A stretch of 64,000 bases of DNA from Paenibacillus_AM sp052180255 (lineage in GTDB: Bacteria > Bacillota > Bacilli > Paenibacillales > NBRC-103111), in NCBI RefSeq assembly GCF_052180255.1, contig NZ_CP197466.1, positions 2,418,001-2,482,000 on the forward strand, read 5' to 3'. The notes beneath the pieces were generated by a model. That model did no database searches. It was not told where the DNA came from and saw nothing but the letters and a program-made list of their open reading frames with translations. The position numbers and the translations under genes are program-made. Shown piece after piece: positions 45,353 to 53,344 of this stretch. How positions within the stretch are numbered: the stretch's first letter is position 1; each line of letters begins with the position of its first letter.

Positions 45353-45892
45353 TTATTTACTTGAACCTTCTTCATAATTAATATCTTCAATGATTTCTTT
45401 AGTACCATCTTCTTTTACCACCATTACTTCCACATCTTTAATCGGACTAGTTGCATACCAAAACCTCTTTCCCTCTTCAACATTAATGATTTTTGCAGGT
45501 TCATCACCTGCATATACTTCACTAATTGAATTGCCACTTATTGTACCTGAATATATAAAAGGTTTTTGGTTCATTGAAGACCATTTTACTGGGGAATTCC
45601 ATTCAGCCCCTCTTGTTTGTATCCAACTCCATTGATTATCCTGTTTCTCAAAATAAGCTATAAATATTTGCTCTCCATGTTTATTATTTTCTTTAAAAAC
45701 TGTCACCGCATCATCTTGATGTACCACATTGAACTCCTTGTAAACGAGCTTGTAGAAATAATCTTGTTCCCCAATATGCATATGCTCCATCTTTTCATGA
45801 AAAAAAGTTTCAAATGTTTGTTGCTGTGAACAACCAACAATTAAAAATATCGAAAAGGCTGATATTGCTAAATATAAAAATTTCAATTTCAA
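45353..45892 (-). CDS. Lipoprotein (cassette)
   Basis: 179 residues with a clear lipobox, FLIVGC (Cys21). The mature domain has a VYAGDEPAKIINVEEGKRFW segment similar to the 38447 lipoprotein, so the two are probably distant paralogues carried on different cassettes. Function unknown. Confidence 0.72.
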   Translation of the reverse strand: MKLKFLYLAISAFSIFLIVGCSQQQTFETFFHEKMEHMHIGEQDYFYKLVYKEFNVVHQDDAVTVFKENNKHGEQIFIAYFEKQDNQWSWIQTRGAEWNSPVKWSSMNQKPFIYSGTISGNSISEVYAGDEPAKIINVEEGKRFWYATSPIKDVEVMVVKEDGTKEIIEDINYEEGSSK

Positions 45893-46013
45893 TTCTCCCC
45901 CCTTAATAATTAATCGTTAAGATTTTCAGAGGTTGTAAAAGCTTTTTATCCGTTATTTTATTCAGCAAAGGATTAACTAAGTTTTGATTTTTTTAATTTC
46001 TTGCGCTGATTTC

Positions 46014-46176
46014 CTATAACGTTTGCTGTGTTCACGAACACGAGAGGCTTAAGGCGCTTCAGCGCCGGGTCGCCAGACTTAGCCTCGCAGGGTTGTCTGC
46101 CTAATTATCCCCCTCCGAATTGCCTCGGGCAGACCAAGGAGCCGTCAGGCGACGCTGTGTGAACACGATGTTATAA
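46014..46176 (-). repeat. attC-like site 24
   Basis: Left core CTATAAC, right core GTTATAA. Outer arm GTGTTCACG with GTGTGAACAC; third arm GTCTGCC with GGGCAGAC. 3' site of the 46209 gene. Confidence 0.86.
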
Positions 46177-46208
46177 GATGTCGGCGACTTCTTGAGTAAC
46201 TTCCAAAT

Positions 46209-46688
46209 TCATCTTCTTTCAAACCAGGCTTTATCTATAAATTCTTCCCATTCAATTATCAATTTCTTGTACTTTATCATCCAGTAACCAAAATCTGCAT
46301 TGTATTTCAATGAAGTTGATCCATCAAATCTATGAATGAAATAACTATCAGTTGTCTGTAATTCTTCATTCTTAAGAACTTCAAAATCATCCATTAATTC
46401 AGCAAACTCAAGTTCAATCTTTTGGGCATCTTCTTCGACAACTATTCCGTTCTTACCATGAAGGCCTGAAGTATCATACAAAATCGATTCTAAGATCTCA
46501 TAATCAATAAATGTAATTATGGCCTTCCCTGTATACATCGCATTTCCCGTATCATTAAGTGGATGCTCTGAAAGTACATCTATGTGCTCAAAGACAACTA
46601 ATAAATTCTGTCCTTCAGTTGATATTTCTTCTGTTATGCAGTCATGTAATGAAATAAGGTTTAATGTGTCTTCAGAAATAAATTTCAC
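46209..46688 (-). CDS. Hypothetical protein (cassette)
   Basis: A GTG start at 46688 follows AGAGGAGG; 159 residues. HDCITEEISTEGQNLLVVFE followed by IDVLSEHPLND suggests a small beta-sandwich-like or Imm-type protein that begins with the common FxxxxLxLxHDC-type pattern. No assignment made. Confidence 0.6.
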   Translation of the reverse strand: MKFISEDTLNLISLHDCITEEISTEGQNLLVVFEHIDVLSEHPLNDTGNAMYTGKAIITFIDYEILESILYDTSGLHGKNGIVVEEDAQKIELEFAELMDDFEVLKNEELQTTDSYFIHRFDGSTSLKYNADFGYWMIKYKKLIIEWEEFIDKAWFERR

Positions 46689-46739
46689 GAGAAGTCCTCC
46701 TCTCATTAGAATTGAATCTGATTGTTTTTCGCCGATTTC

Positions 46740-46899
46740 CTATAACGTTGTTGTGTTCCCGACGCCTCACCGACTTAAAGCCCGAAGGGCTGGCCGCGAT
46801 GCGGTTAGTAGGTGCAGGTGTGTCTGCTGAATACGCTTCTTCGAAATTCCTCTGCAGACCAAGGGGCGTATGCCACGCAGTGGGAACACGGTGTTAGAC
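46740..46899 (-). repeat. attC-like site 25
   Basis: Left core CTATAAC, right core GTTAGAC, exactly complementary to the next left core GTCTAAC. Outer arm GTGTTCCCG with GGGAACAC. The stop codon of the methyltransferase gene lies in its right core. Confidence 0.88.
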
Positions 46900-47529
46900 G
46901 ACGTACCTTGGCTTCATTGCTATCTCCCACAAAAACTTTTTTCTTGTATATCTTTCCATTTCATATTCTTCTGCATGAACCAAAGTCCACATATTCCCAC
47001 TAAAAAAACGGTTAATCTCCTGTCTATCAAAAAATCTTCTGTATATTCCTTCATTCTCCAGTAAATATTTCTCTTTAGTTTGTTCAACTTCCCCTTTATT
47101 TCTTATTTCATTTACTGAATTCAGTCTGGATAACAATAAGCCATCAAACATTAACACTCTATGTATCTCACTAATAACTTTGATTGTTGTGTCCTCATCG
47201 AAATAATGGAGACTCAAGTCAGCTATGATTACTTTTATTGAATTCTTTTCAAATGGTAGTCCCACTGTCATATCGAAACAGGCAGTTGTAATACTTGGGA
47301 TCATTTCATTCAATTTTTTTAATGCTTCTTCAGAAATATCACATGCAATTGGTAATATCCCTTTCTCGAACAAATACAGTGAGTTATTACCAATTCCGCA
47401 ACCTAAATCAACTATACGGTCTCTTTCCTCTTTTAGGTAATCATCGTATTTGTCAAGCCAATTATCGTAAACAGGCTTGAGACCCGGTCTTCTATATGAT
47501 TCATTCCAGTATTGTTTTAATGGTTTCAT
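46894..47529 (-). CDS. Class I SAM methyltransferase (cassette)
   Basis: The start at 47529 (MKPLKQYWNESYRRPGLKPV) is after a TGGAG site; the frame continues upstream through site 26 but that is repeat sequence. 211 residues with motif I IVDLGCGIGNNS at 39-50, ACDISEEALKKL and IIADLSLHYFDEDTT. The last codons and the TAA lie in the conserved cassette end and the recombination core. Substrate unknown. Confidence 0.8.
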   Translation of the reverse strand: MKPLKQYWNESYRRPGLKPVYDNWLDKYDDYLKEERDRIVDLGCGIGNNSLYLFEKGILPIACDISEEALKKLNEMIPSITTACFDMTVGLPFEKNSIKVIIADLSLHYFDEDTTIKVISEIHRVLMFDGLLLSRLNSVNEIRNKGEVEQTKEKYLLENEGIYRRFFDRQEINRFFSGNMWTLVHAEEYEMERYTRKKFLWEIAMKPRYVV

Positions 47530-47552
47530 ATTTTCTCCATTCAAGGTATGTC

Positions 47553-47714
47553 GTCTAACGACTCTTGTATTCACGAACCCGAGAACCTTAAGGCACGTAG
47601 TGCCGGCCGCGACGCGGTTAGGTTCGCAGCGGTTGTCCGCCTGACTCAACTCCTCCGAAAAACCTCGGGCGGACCAAGGGGCGCAAGCCCCGCAGCGTGA
47701 ATATTATGTTATCT
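47553..47714 (-). repeat. attC-like site 26
   Basis: Left core GTCTAAC, right core GTTATCT. Second arm GAGAACCTTAAG with GGTTAGGTTCGC. Belongs to the two-peptide cassette duplicated at 57.9 kb. Confidence 0.88.
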
Positions 47715-47752
47715 GAAGTACGACGCTTCATCGAATTCACACAGAAATATTA

Positions 47753-47908
47753 TTAAATTATTTCTTCTTCGTCAGTTATATCTCTTGTGCCTCCACCGAA
47801 GAACCAGCCATTAGCTTCTATAAAATCTATAAATTTGTCTGTAAATTCATCCTCTGTTTGTTCATCTTTAATTTCAATTACACCTTCTAATTTAATAAAT
47901 CTGCTCAT
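47753..47908 (-). CDS. 51-residue acidic protein (cassette, copy 1)
   Basis: A GGGGGAATG-type site precedes ATG at 47908. The product MSRFIKLEGVIEIKDEQTED continues to FIDFIEANGWFFGGGTRDIT and ends DEEEII. A small soluble alpha/beta protein, unrecognised. In the second copy (58075-58230) codon 42 has become a stop. Confidence 0.6.
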   Translation of the reverse strand: MSRFIKLEGVIEIKDEQTEDEFTDKFIDFIEANGWFFGGGTRDITDEEEII

Positions 47909-47920
47909 AGAACATTCCCC

Positions 47921-48094
47921 CTAACAACTAGCAGCTCCACATAGACTAGAAAAAACCTTCTGTAAAAAGTAAATTCCAATTAATAAGGCCACAACTAAGA
48001 TTAATATATACACGACTACCAAGATAATTGAAGATTTAATAGTTCTCTTTCTTTGAAGATTTGGGGTTCTAGTTTCTATTTTTTCTTTTTTTAT
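47921..48094 (-). CDS. 57-residue membrane peptide with possible ATA start (cassette, copy 1)
   Basis: The frame has one strong membrane helix (SSIILVVVYILILVVALLIG) and ends KVFSSLCGAASC. The only in-frame candidate after an upstream stop and the AGAGGGTG ribosome site is ATA at 48094; there is no ATG, GTG or TTG before the helix. Either a rare non-canonical start or a degraded gene. Twelve bases separate it from the 51-residue gene. Confidence 0.45.
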   Translation of the reverse strand: MKKEKIETRTPNLQRKRTIKSSIILVVVYILILVVALLIGIYFLQKVFSSLCGAASC

Positions 48095-48118
48095 GGTTTA
48101 CACCCTCTGTCGTATTTC

Positions 48119-48278
48119 AGATAACGTTTGTGTATCTACGAACCCGAAAGGCTTAAGGAGCGCAGCGACTGGGTCCGTAGGACTTAGCCTTGCAGGGTTG
48201 TCTGCTGATTTCACTTCTTCGAAAACTCTCCTGCAGACCAAGGAGCGATAGCGACACAGCGTAGATACTATGTTAGAT
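48119..48278 (-). repeat. attC-like site 27
   Basis: Left core AGATAAC, right core GTTAGAT. Outer arm GTATCTACG with CGTAGATAC. 3' site of the HEPN-like gene. Confidence 0.88.
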
Positions 48279-48314
48279 GAAGTCTATGCCTTCTTGAAAA
48301 ATCCTTCAAGAGCG

Positions 48315-48812
48315 CTATATTGATTCTCTTAGTTTATCTACTTCTTCTTCTAGCATTTCTTCTGTTATACCTAACCTTTTATGTAATTCTCTTGAGTAAT
48401 TAACAAGGCGAGCATCCAAACTTCTTACCCTTTCTACAAATTCATTAAGTTCATTAATAATCTCACTTCTTCCAGCAATTGAAAAAGTAAGTATTATTCT
48501 CTCTTTAAAATAATCATGTACAATAAAATTTCTTAGTTTCAAAACTTCTTTTAATTCGTTTATTTCAAAATCTTGGAGTTGAAAAAGTTGCTTAATTTCA
48601 TTAATTAATTGTCCCATTGTATTCGATAATTTCCGCTCATAAAGTGCTTCATAATCATCTAAAGTAGGAATTAGTCCTTGTGATTTTTTAATTAAAACTA
48701 TCATATTAACAAGTTGTTGTTCTAAAACTTGAGCATGATACACAGCCAATCCGAAATATGCATAACTTTCTTTGTAATGTTCACTTTCATCATACTCCTC
48801 TTGATTCATCAT
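48315..48812 (-). CDS. HEPN-like protein (cassette)
   Basis: 165 residues, all helical. LKEVLKLRNFIVHDYFKERI contains an RNxxxH motif (R-N-F-I-V-H), the catalytic signature of many HEPN ribonucleases, and LAVYHAQVLEQQLVNMIVLI fits the first helix pair. It could be a toxin or nucleotide-binding partner, but no antitoxin gene lies in the cassette. Confidence 0.62.
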   Translation of the reverse strand: MMNQEEYDESEHYKESYAYFGLAVYHAQVLEQQLVNMIVLIKKSQGLIPTLDDYEALYERKLSNTMGQLINEIKQLFQLQDFEINELKEVLKLRNFIVHDYFKERIILTFSIAGRSEIINELNEFVERVRSLDARLVNYSRELHKRLGITEEMLEEEVDKLRESI

Positions 48813-48836
48813 TCATCACCTATTCGCATTGTTTTC

Positions 48837-49027
48837 ATCTAACGTTATTGTATTCACGACGTCCCACCGTCTTAAGGCGACGAAGTCGCCGGGCGCGATA
48901 CGCTTAGTCGGGTGTGGATGTGTCCGGCTGATTCCACTTCCTCGCAACTGCCATTGCATCCCCGAATCGACTTCTAACTCCGGCCGGACCGAGGGCGAAT
49001 GCTCGATGCGTGAATATATTGTTATAT
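48837..49027 (-). repeat. attC-like site 28
   Basis: Left core ATCTAAC, right core GTTATAT, complementary to the next left core ATATAAC. Second arm CCACCGTCTTAAG; third arm GTCCGGC with GGCCGGAC. 3' site of the 49064 GNAT gene. Confidence 0.87.
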
Positions 49028-49063
49028 GAAGTATCCGCTCCCTCGATTGATCATATCAAAATG

Positions 49064-49525
49064 TCAGTCTACATTGATTTCAAACTCTACTTCATGTTTA
49101 ATCGGTATACTGTCATGTCCATTCATTGGAATCGTTGGCTTTAGTTTTCTTGCTTCCGTAATTGCATTGACATGGATTTTTATCATTTCAAATCCACGCT
49201 TCTGATAGAATCTAATCGCTTTAATATTGTCATTAGATGTAATTAACCAAACCCTTGAGCAGCCAAGTTTTTTTGCTTTATCAATGACCATTTGGATTAG
49301 TTGGCTACCGATACCTTGCCCTTCCAGTTTGCTATCTAAGGATACAATCTCACATTCTTCACCGATGATATTGTATAAAATACACCCGACAATTCGTTCA
49401 TCTTCTAAGTAAATAAATCCGTTTAGGTTTCTTGTTTCATGTACTTGACCACGGGAAACAATTATATTCCCCCTAAAAGCAACTAATTCATCTCGTATCT
49501 CTTCATTCAATTCAATGAATGTCAT
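49064..49525 (-). CDS. GNAT N-acetyltransferase (cassette)
   Basis: 153 residues; EIVSLDSKLEGQGIGSQLIQ is the CoA loop and AIRFYQKRGFEMIKI follows. LKPTIPMNGHDSIPIKHEVE is the typical tail of GNATs that share the IPxxGxxGIPIxDE ending. Substrate unknown. Confidence 0.84.
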   Translation of the reverse strand: MTFIELNEEIRDELVAFRGNIIVSRGQVHETRNLNGFIYLEDERIVGCILYNIIGEECEIVSLDSKLEGQGIGSQLIQMVIDKAKKLGCSRVWLITSNDNIKAIRFYQKRGFEMIKIHVNAITEARKLKPTIPMNGHDSIPIKHEVEFEINVD

Positions 49526-49572
49526 TTCATCTCTCCTAGGTCTTATGATTTTAAAAGCTCTTCTGCCATTTC

Positions 49573-49732
49573 ATATAACGTTCCTGTATCTACGAACCCG
49601 AAAGGCTTAAAGGAGCGCAGCGACTGGGTCCGTCAGGACTTAGCCTTGCAGGGTTGTGAGCTGACTCATCTCCGCTGCTACTGCTTCTTGCGAACCAAGG
49701 GCGTAGCCCGCAGCGTAGATATTATGTTATAA
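49573..49732 (-). repeat. attC-like site 29
   Basis: Left core ATATAAC, right core GTTATAA. Outer arm GTATCTACG with CGTAGATAT. The third arm is short (GTGAGCTG). 3' site of the 49758 GNAT gene. Confidence 0.86.
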
Positions 49733-49757
49733 GATGTCCCCGCCTTCGTAGCGTTCC

Positions 49758-50300
49758 TTACACTTGTTTAATTAAGCTTACTCGAACAACTTGATCCCAG
49801 ATTGTTCCACGACGGACTTCTTGATATCCAAGTTTCCTGTTTAATTCTATGACATGCCCGTTTTCTTCTTCTGTATGTGTGTATATTAGATTAACTCCGT
49901 AACTTTTAGCTTCACATTCAATAAATTTCTTAAGCAATGTTGCTAATCCTTGCCTGCGATACTTTGAATCCACCCATAAATTAAATATTTCTAAAAACCG
50001 TCCATCTTCTTGAAAAAGATTCCGATCCAATTCACTAAAGGCGGTCTTCCAAGGGTATGGTTTGTCCCGATTACTTATTCGATACATTATGTATCCAATG
50101 CGTGTACCCCGATCTTGATCTTCTACGATTAATATGCCTTTATCTTCATCAACAATAAATCCATATATTTTTTTACTGTGTTCTATTACTTCGTCTGGTG
50201 TCAGTTTACTGTCATTTGATGTATATCCTTCATTTAATAAATCAATTTCGACTATAATTTCTAGGTCATTCATATCTGCTCTTCTAACGGTTATATTCAT
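49758..50300 (-). CDS. GNAT N-acetyltransferase (cassette)
   Basis: 180 residues: IFNLWVDSKYRRQGLATLLK for CoA binding and then LIYTHTEEENGHVIELNRKL. The product keeps the ELNRKLGYQEVRRG ending of small-molecule acetyltransferases. Substrate unknown. Confidence 0.82.
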   Translation of the reverse strand: MNITVRRADMNDLEIIVEIDLLNEGYTSNDSKLTPDEVIEHSKKIYGFIVDEDKGILIVEDQDRGTRIGYIMYRISNRDKPYPWKTAFSELDRNLFQEDGRFLEIFNLWVDSKYRRQGLATLLKKFIECEAKSYGVNLIYTHTEEENGHVIELNRKLGYQEVRRGTIWDQVVRVSLIKQV

Positions 50301-50359
50301 TATATACGCTCCATAAAAATGAATTTCAGTGATGACTTTAATGTTTCGCGGGGGATTTC

Positions 50360-50521
50360 TTATAACGTTTGTGTATTCACGAACCCAAGAGGCTTAAGGC
50401 AGCGCAGCTGCCGGGTCGCCAGACTTAGCCTCGCAGGGTTGTCTGCCGGAATCAACTTCTCCGAATTTCCTCTGGCAGACCGAGGAACCGCAGGCTCCGA
50501 TGCGTGAATATTATGTTAGGT
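50360..50521 (-). repeat. attC-like site 30
   Basis: Left core TTATAAC, exactly matching site 29's right core; right core GTTAGGT. Second arm AGAGGCTTAAG with CTTAGCCTC. 3' site of the DUF402 gene. Confidence 0.88.
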
Positions 50522-50546
50522 GATGTTATTGCCATCCCTGAATTCA

Positions 50547-51074
50547 CTATATGTTCTCTAATAATTCAAGATGGTTTAATATGTTATTAATAATGCTATT
50601 TGTATTTGTCTTAAGAGAATTAATAATTTCATTCAACGTTTGATATGCGCTTTCATATTCACTTTGCTTTATGAGACCCTTACTTAGTGCTTCTTCTAAT
50701 TCATCTTCATCCAAAATGAAAATACGCCCATCAGGTAAGTAAACTAAATCCAAATAAAGATCATCAATATAAGGTATTCCATCTTCATTGATACCTTGAC
50801 TTTGAACAACATCAAAGTACCATTGAACAATGCGCCCCTGCTTGTCTATAGTTGTAGTGATTGTATAATTCATCCCATCTGGAAAATGCATTACCCATAA
50901 ATACCCTTCATCTACAATACAAAGTTCTTCTGTATCATACTTAACATAAAGAGGTTCATTAAGAGCAAGACTTGTTATATAGCCACAAAAGGAAATGTCA
51001 TTAATATATACTTGTTTGTATTCTTTCTTTAAAATTCTAGACCAGTAAGGTCGGTCAGCAAGCTTTCTCTTCAT
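50547..51074 (-). CDS. DUF402 protein (cassette)
   Basis: 175 residues. WVMHFPDGMNYTITTTIDKQ then YIDDLYLDLVYLPDGRIFIL and DEDELEEALSKGLI form the DUF402 core, whose Asp residues bind metal in nucleoside di/triphosphatases such as Ntdp. Phosphatase activity on a nucleotide is possible. The C-terminal asparagine-rich tail is unusual. Confidence 0.75.
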   Translation of the reverse strand: MKRKLADRPYWSRILKKEYKQVYINDISFCGYITSLALNEPLYVKYDTEELCIVDEGYLWVMHFPDGMNYTITTTIDKQGRIVQWYFDVVQSQGINEDGIPYIDDLYLDLVYLPDGRIFILDEDELEEALSKGLIKQSEYESAYQTLNEIINSLKTNTNSIINNILNHLELLENI

Positions 51075-51110
51075 CGAATCACGCTCATTAATATTATTTG
51101 CAATAATTTC

Positions 51111-51275
51111 ACATAACGTTCTCTGTGTTCCTGAACCCGAAAGGCTTAAAGGAGCTCAGCGACTGGGTGGCCTCGCCACTTAGCCTTGCAGGGTTGTCTG
51201 CCTGACTTCACTTCCTCGAAATGCCTCGGGCAGACCAAGGAGCGAAAGCGACGAAGCTGGAAAACCGTGTTATCT
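51111..51275 (-). repeat. attC-like site 31
   Basis: Left core ACATAAC, right core GTTATCT, complementary to the next left core AGATAAC. The outer arm is GTGTTCCTGA with AGCTGGAAAAC (weaker pairing). 3' site of the 51298 gene. Confidence 0.85.
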
Positions 51276-51297
51276 GATGTAACATGACTTCTTTGAT

Positions 51298-51777
51298 TTA
51301 GCTATTAAAATCTTGTATCTTTCTACTATTTTCAATTCGATCTTTAAATTCACCTTGCGTGTATTCATTTATTACCTTATTCCAAAATACCTGAGCTGGT
51401 TTATTGCTTTCTAATTGATAAACTTCCCACTGCCCCTTATGTAAATCAAATATTTGTTTAGCTACTGCTTTACCTATTCCTTCTTTTCTATATTTCTTCA
51501 TAATAAAAAACTCTGCAATCGAGTAGTAATTCCGCTCTTCTGATTCAATAAATCTAACTAACACAAAACCTATATACTTATCTTCTTGCTTAATGACATA
51601 TGGAAATCGATGATTAACTTCTTTCCAATATTCTTCCAAATATGGATATGCTCCAAATAATCCATCATCTTCTACATCACATTTTACAAATTCAGAGAAA
51701 TCATAAATATAAAATTGCATTAGGTTTCTTATGATATCTTCATATTCTTTAGAAACTTGCATTAAATCAAAATTCAT
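51298..51777 (-). CDS. GNAT N-acetyltransferase (cassette)
   Basis: 159 residues: EFFIMKKYRKEGIGKAVAKQ, then QLESNKPAQVFWNKVINEYT. The opening NLMQFYIYDFSEF and the FFIMKKYR signature are shared with the 56325 gene product, so the two are paralogues on separate cassettes. Substrate unknown. Confidence 0.84.
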   Translation of the reverse strand: MNFDLMQVSKEYEDIIRNLMQFYIYDFSEFVKCDVEDDGLFGAYPYLEEYWKEVNHRFPYVIKQEDKYIGFVLVRFIESEERNYYSIAEFFIMKKYRKEGIGKAVAKQIFDLHKGQWEVYQLESNKPAQVFWNKVINEYTQGEFKDRIENSRKIQDFNS

Positions 51778-51828
51778 TTAAGTATTACCACCTTTGTTTT
51801 ATATGTGTGTTGAGTTTCATGTTATTTC

Positions 51829-51989
51829 AGATAACGTTATTGTATTCACGAGCCCGAGAACCTTAAGGCAGCTTGTTGCCGGCCGCAACGCGGTTAGATT
51901 CGCAGGGTTGTCTGCCTGATTCAACTTCTCCGAAATACCTCTGGCAGACCAAGGGAGCGTAGCGATGCAGCTTGAATAAGTTGTTATCA
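51829..51989 (-). repeat. attC-like site 32
   Basis: Left core AGATAAC, right core GTTATCA, complementary to the next left core TGATAAC. Fourth arm GGGAGCGTAGCG. 3' site of the DUF5071 gene copy 1. Confidence 0.88.
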
Positions 51990-52027
51990 GATGTGATTGC
52001 CTTCTTTGAATTAGCAAAAGAATGACT

Positions 52028-52423
52028 TTATCTATCTTTAATAAGTTCTAGTATCATTTGAGCAGTTTCATTTACTTCTTCAAGCTCTTCACCTTTAGTT
52101 GGATCATATGCAATTCTTATTAGTTCGTCCTTAAATTCAATAATAAAATCATCTGGTAACTCCATAACAAAATATCTTAAACACCATTCTTTCCATATAT
52201 CATCTTTTGCATTTAAAACTTCCTTAACATGTGGAATTGTTTCTTCTCGATATTTAAGTAATAATTTAGCTATCTCCGTTGATATTGGCCAATTTATGTC
52301 TTGAAGCCATTCTAGAAGGCTTGTGATCAGTAGAATTACTTTTGAATTTTCCAAGTTATTCAATACAGTTACACTATCAAAATCATACTTGTCTTTAGGC
52401 AAATAAAGGTTTAAATTCTCCAT
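52028..52423 (-). CDS. DUF5071 protein (cassette, copy 1)
   Basis: The start at 52423 (MENLNLYLPKDKYDFDSVTV) follows GGGAG. 131 residues; LLEWLQDINWPISTEIAKLL and WKEWCLRYFVMELP are characteristic of DUF5071, a HEAT-like family often seen as immunity-type orphans. It differs at few residues from the copy at 58640. Function unknown. Confidence 0.75.
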   Translation of the reverse strand: MENLNLYLPKDKYDFDSVTVLNNLENSKVILLITSLLEWLQDINWPISTEIAKLLLKYREETIPHVKEVLNAKDDIWKEWCLRYFVMELPDDFIIEFKDELIRIAYDPTKGEELEEVNETAQMILELIKDR

Positions 52424-52478
52424 GATTACTCCCATTTAGAAATTTTTTTCTAACATACTTATATTTTGCAATCATTTC

Positions 52479-52641
52479 TGATAACGTTTGTGTATCTACG
52501 AACCCGAAAGGCTTAAAGAAGCGTAGCGACTGGGTGGCTCCGCCACTTAGCCTTGCAGGGTTGTCTGCCGAGTCCGCTTCCTCGAAAATCCCTCGGCAGA
52601 CCAAGGAGCGAACGCGACACGGCGTAGAAATAGTGTTAGCT
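52479..52641 (-). repeat. attC-like site 33
   Basis: Left core TGATAAC, right core GTTAGCT, complementary to the next left core AGCTAAC. Third arm GTCTGCCGA with TCGGCAGAC. 3' site of the DUF7674 gene. Confidence 0.88.
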
Positions 52642-52674
52642 GATGTCACCGACTTCTTGAGTTGCATTCAATGT

Positions 52675-53094
52675 CTATTGTTTCTTTAATGGTCCTCCAA
52701 CATATTTTGTCTTTCCATTCCAAAAATCAATTAAATTATTCCACCATGTTTTTGTAACTGGTTTTAAATAAGATTCAAAAGTATTTTGCTCAATTCCTTG
52801 ATTTGTCAGTTCATGAAGTAGACTTTCTAAAAAACCAATGGTAGCGAATTCTTTAACAAATTCATTTCCTATAATATGTAGCAGTTCAACTACATTAAAG
52901 ATAATTACCAGCTCTTTGGTTTTCTCGTTCCTTTTAAGATCAATAATGTGATCAATGAAGTCAGATATATCTACATAGATCAGTATTTCTTCTCCTGGTT
53001 CATAAGTTTCTTTAATGTATTTCTCATATCTTAGTTTGTAAGATGGACATGCTTCTACTAATATGTCCATGACCATTTCTTTCTCTATCATCAT
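52675..53094 (-). CDS. DUF7674-like protein (cassette)
   Basis: The start at 53094 (MMIEKEMVMDILVEACPSYK) follows GTGGAA; the frame extends into the site. 139 residues. ATIGFLESLLHELTNQGIEQ and TWWNNLIDFWNGK are typical of the DUF7674 helical family. Possibly immunity-type; no partner seen. Confidence 0.68.
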   Translation of the reverse strand: MMIEKEMVMDILVEACPSYKLRYEKYIKETYEPGEEILIYVDISDFIDHIIDLKRNEKTKELVIIFNVVELLHIIGNEFVKEFATIGFLESLLHELTNQGIEQNTFESYLKPVTKTWWNNLIDFWNGKTKYVGGPLKKQ

Positions 53095-53142
53095 TAGATT
53101 CCACCGCTTTTTGATATGTTTATTATTGCTCTCGGTGATTTC

Positions 53143-53301
53143 AGCTAACGGACTTGTATCTACGAACCCGAGAGGCTTAAGGCGCATTGCGCCGGGTCCA
53201 ACGGACTTAGCCTCACAGGGTTATCTGCCGACTCTACTTCTCCGAATCACTTCGGCAGATCAAGGGGGCTTGTCCCCCGCAGCGTAGATACGATGTTATA
53301 G
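53143..53301 (-). repeat. attC-like site 34
   Basis: Left core AGCTAAC, right core GTTATAG. Outer arm GTATCTACG with CGTAGATAC; fourth arm GGGGGCTTGTCCCCC. 3' site of the 53345 gene. Confidence 0.88.
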
Positions 53302-53344
53302 GATGTCAGTGCCTTCTTCGAGATTACAACTTTGCAATTAATTA

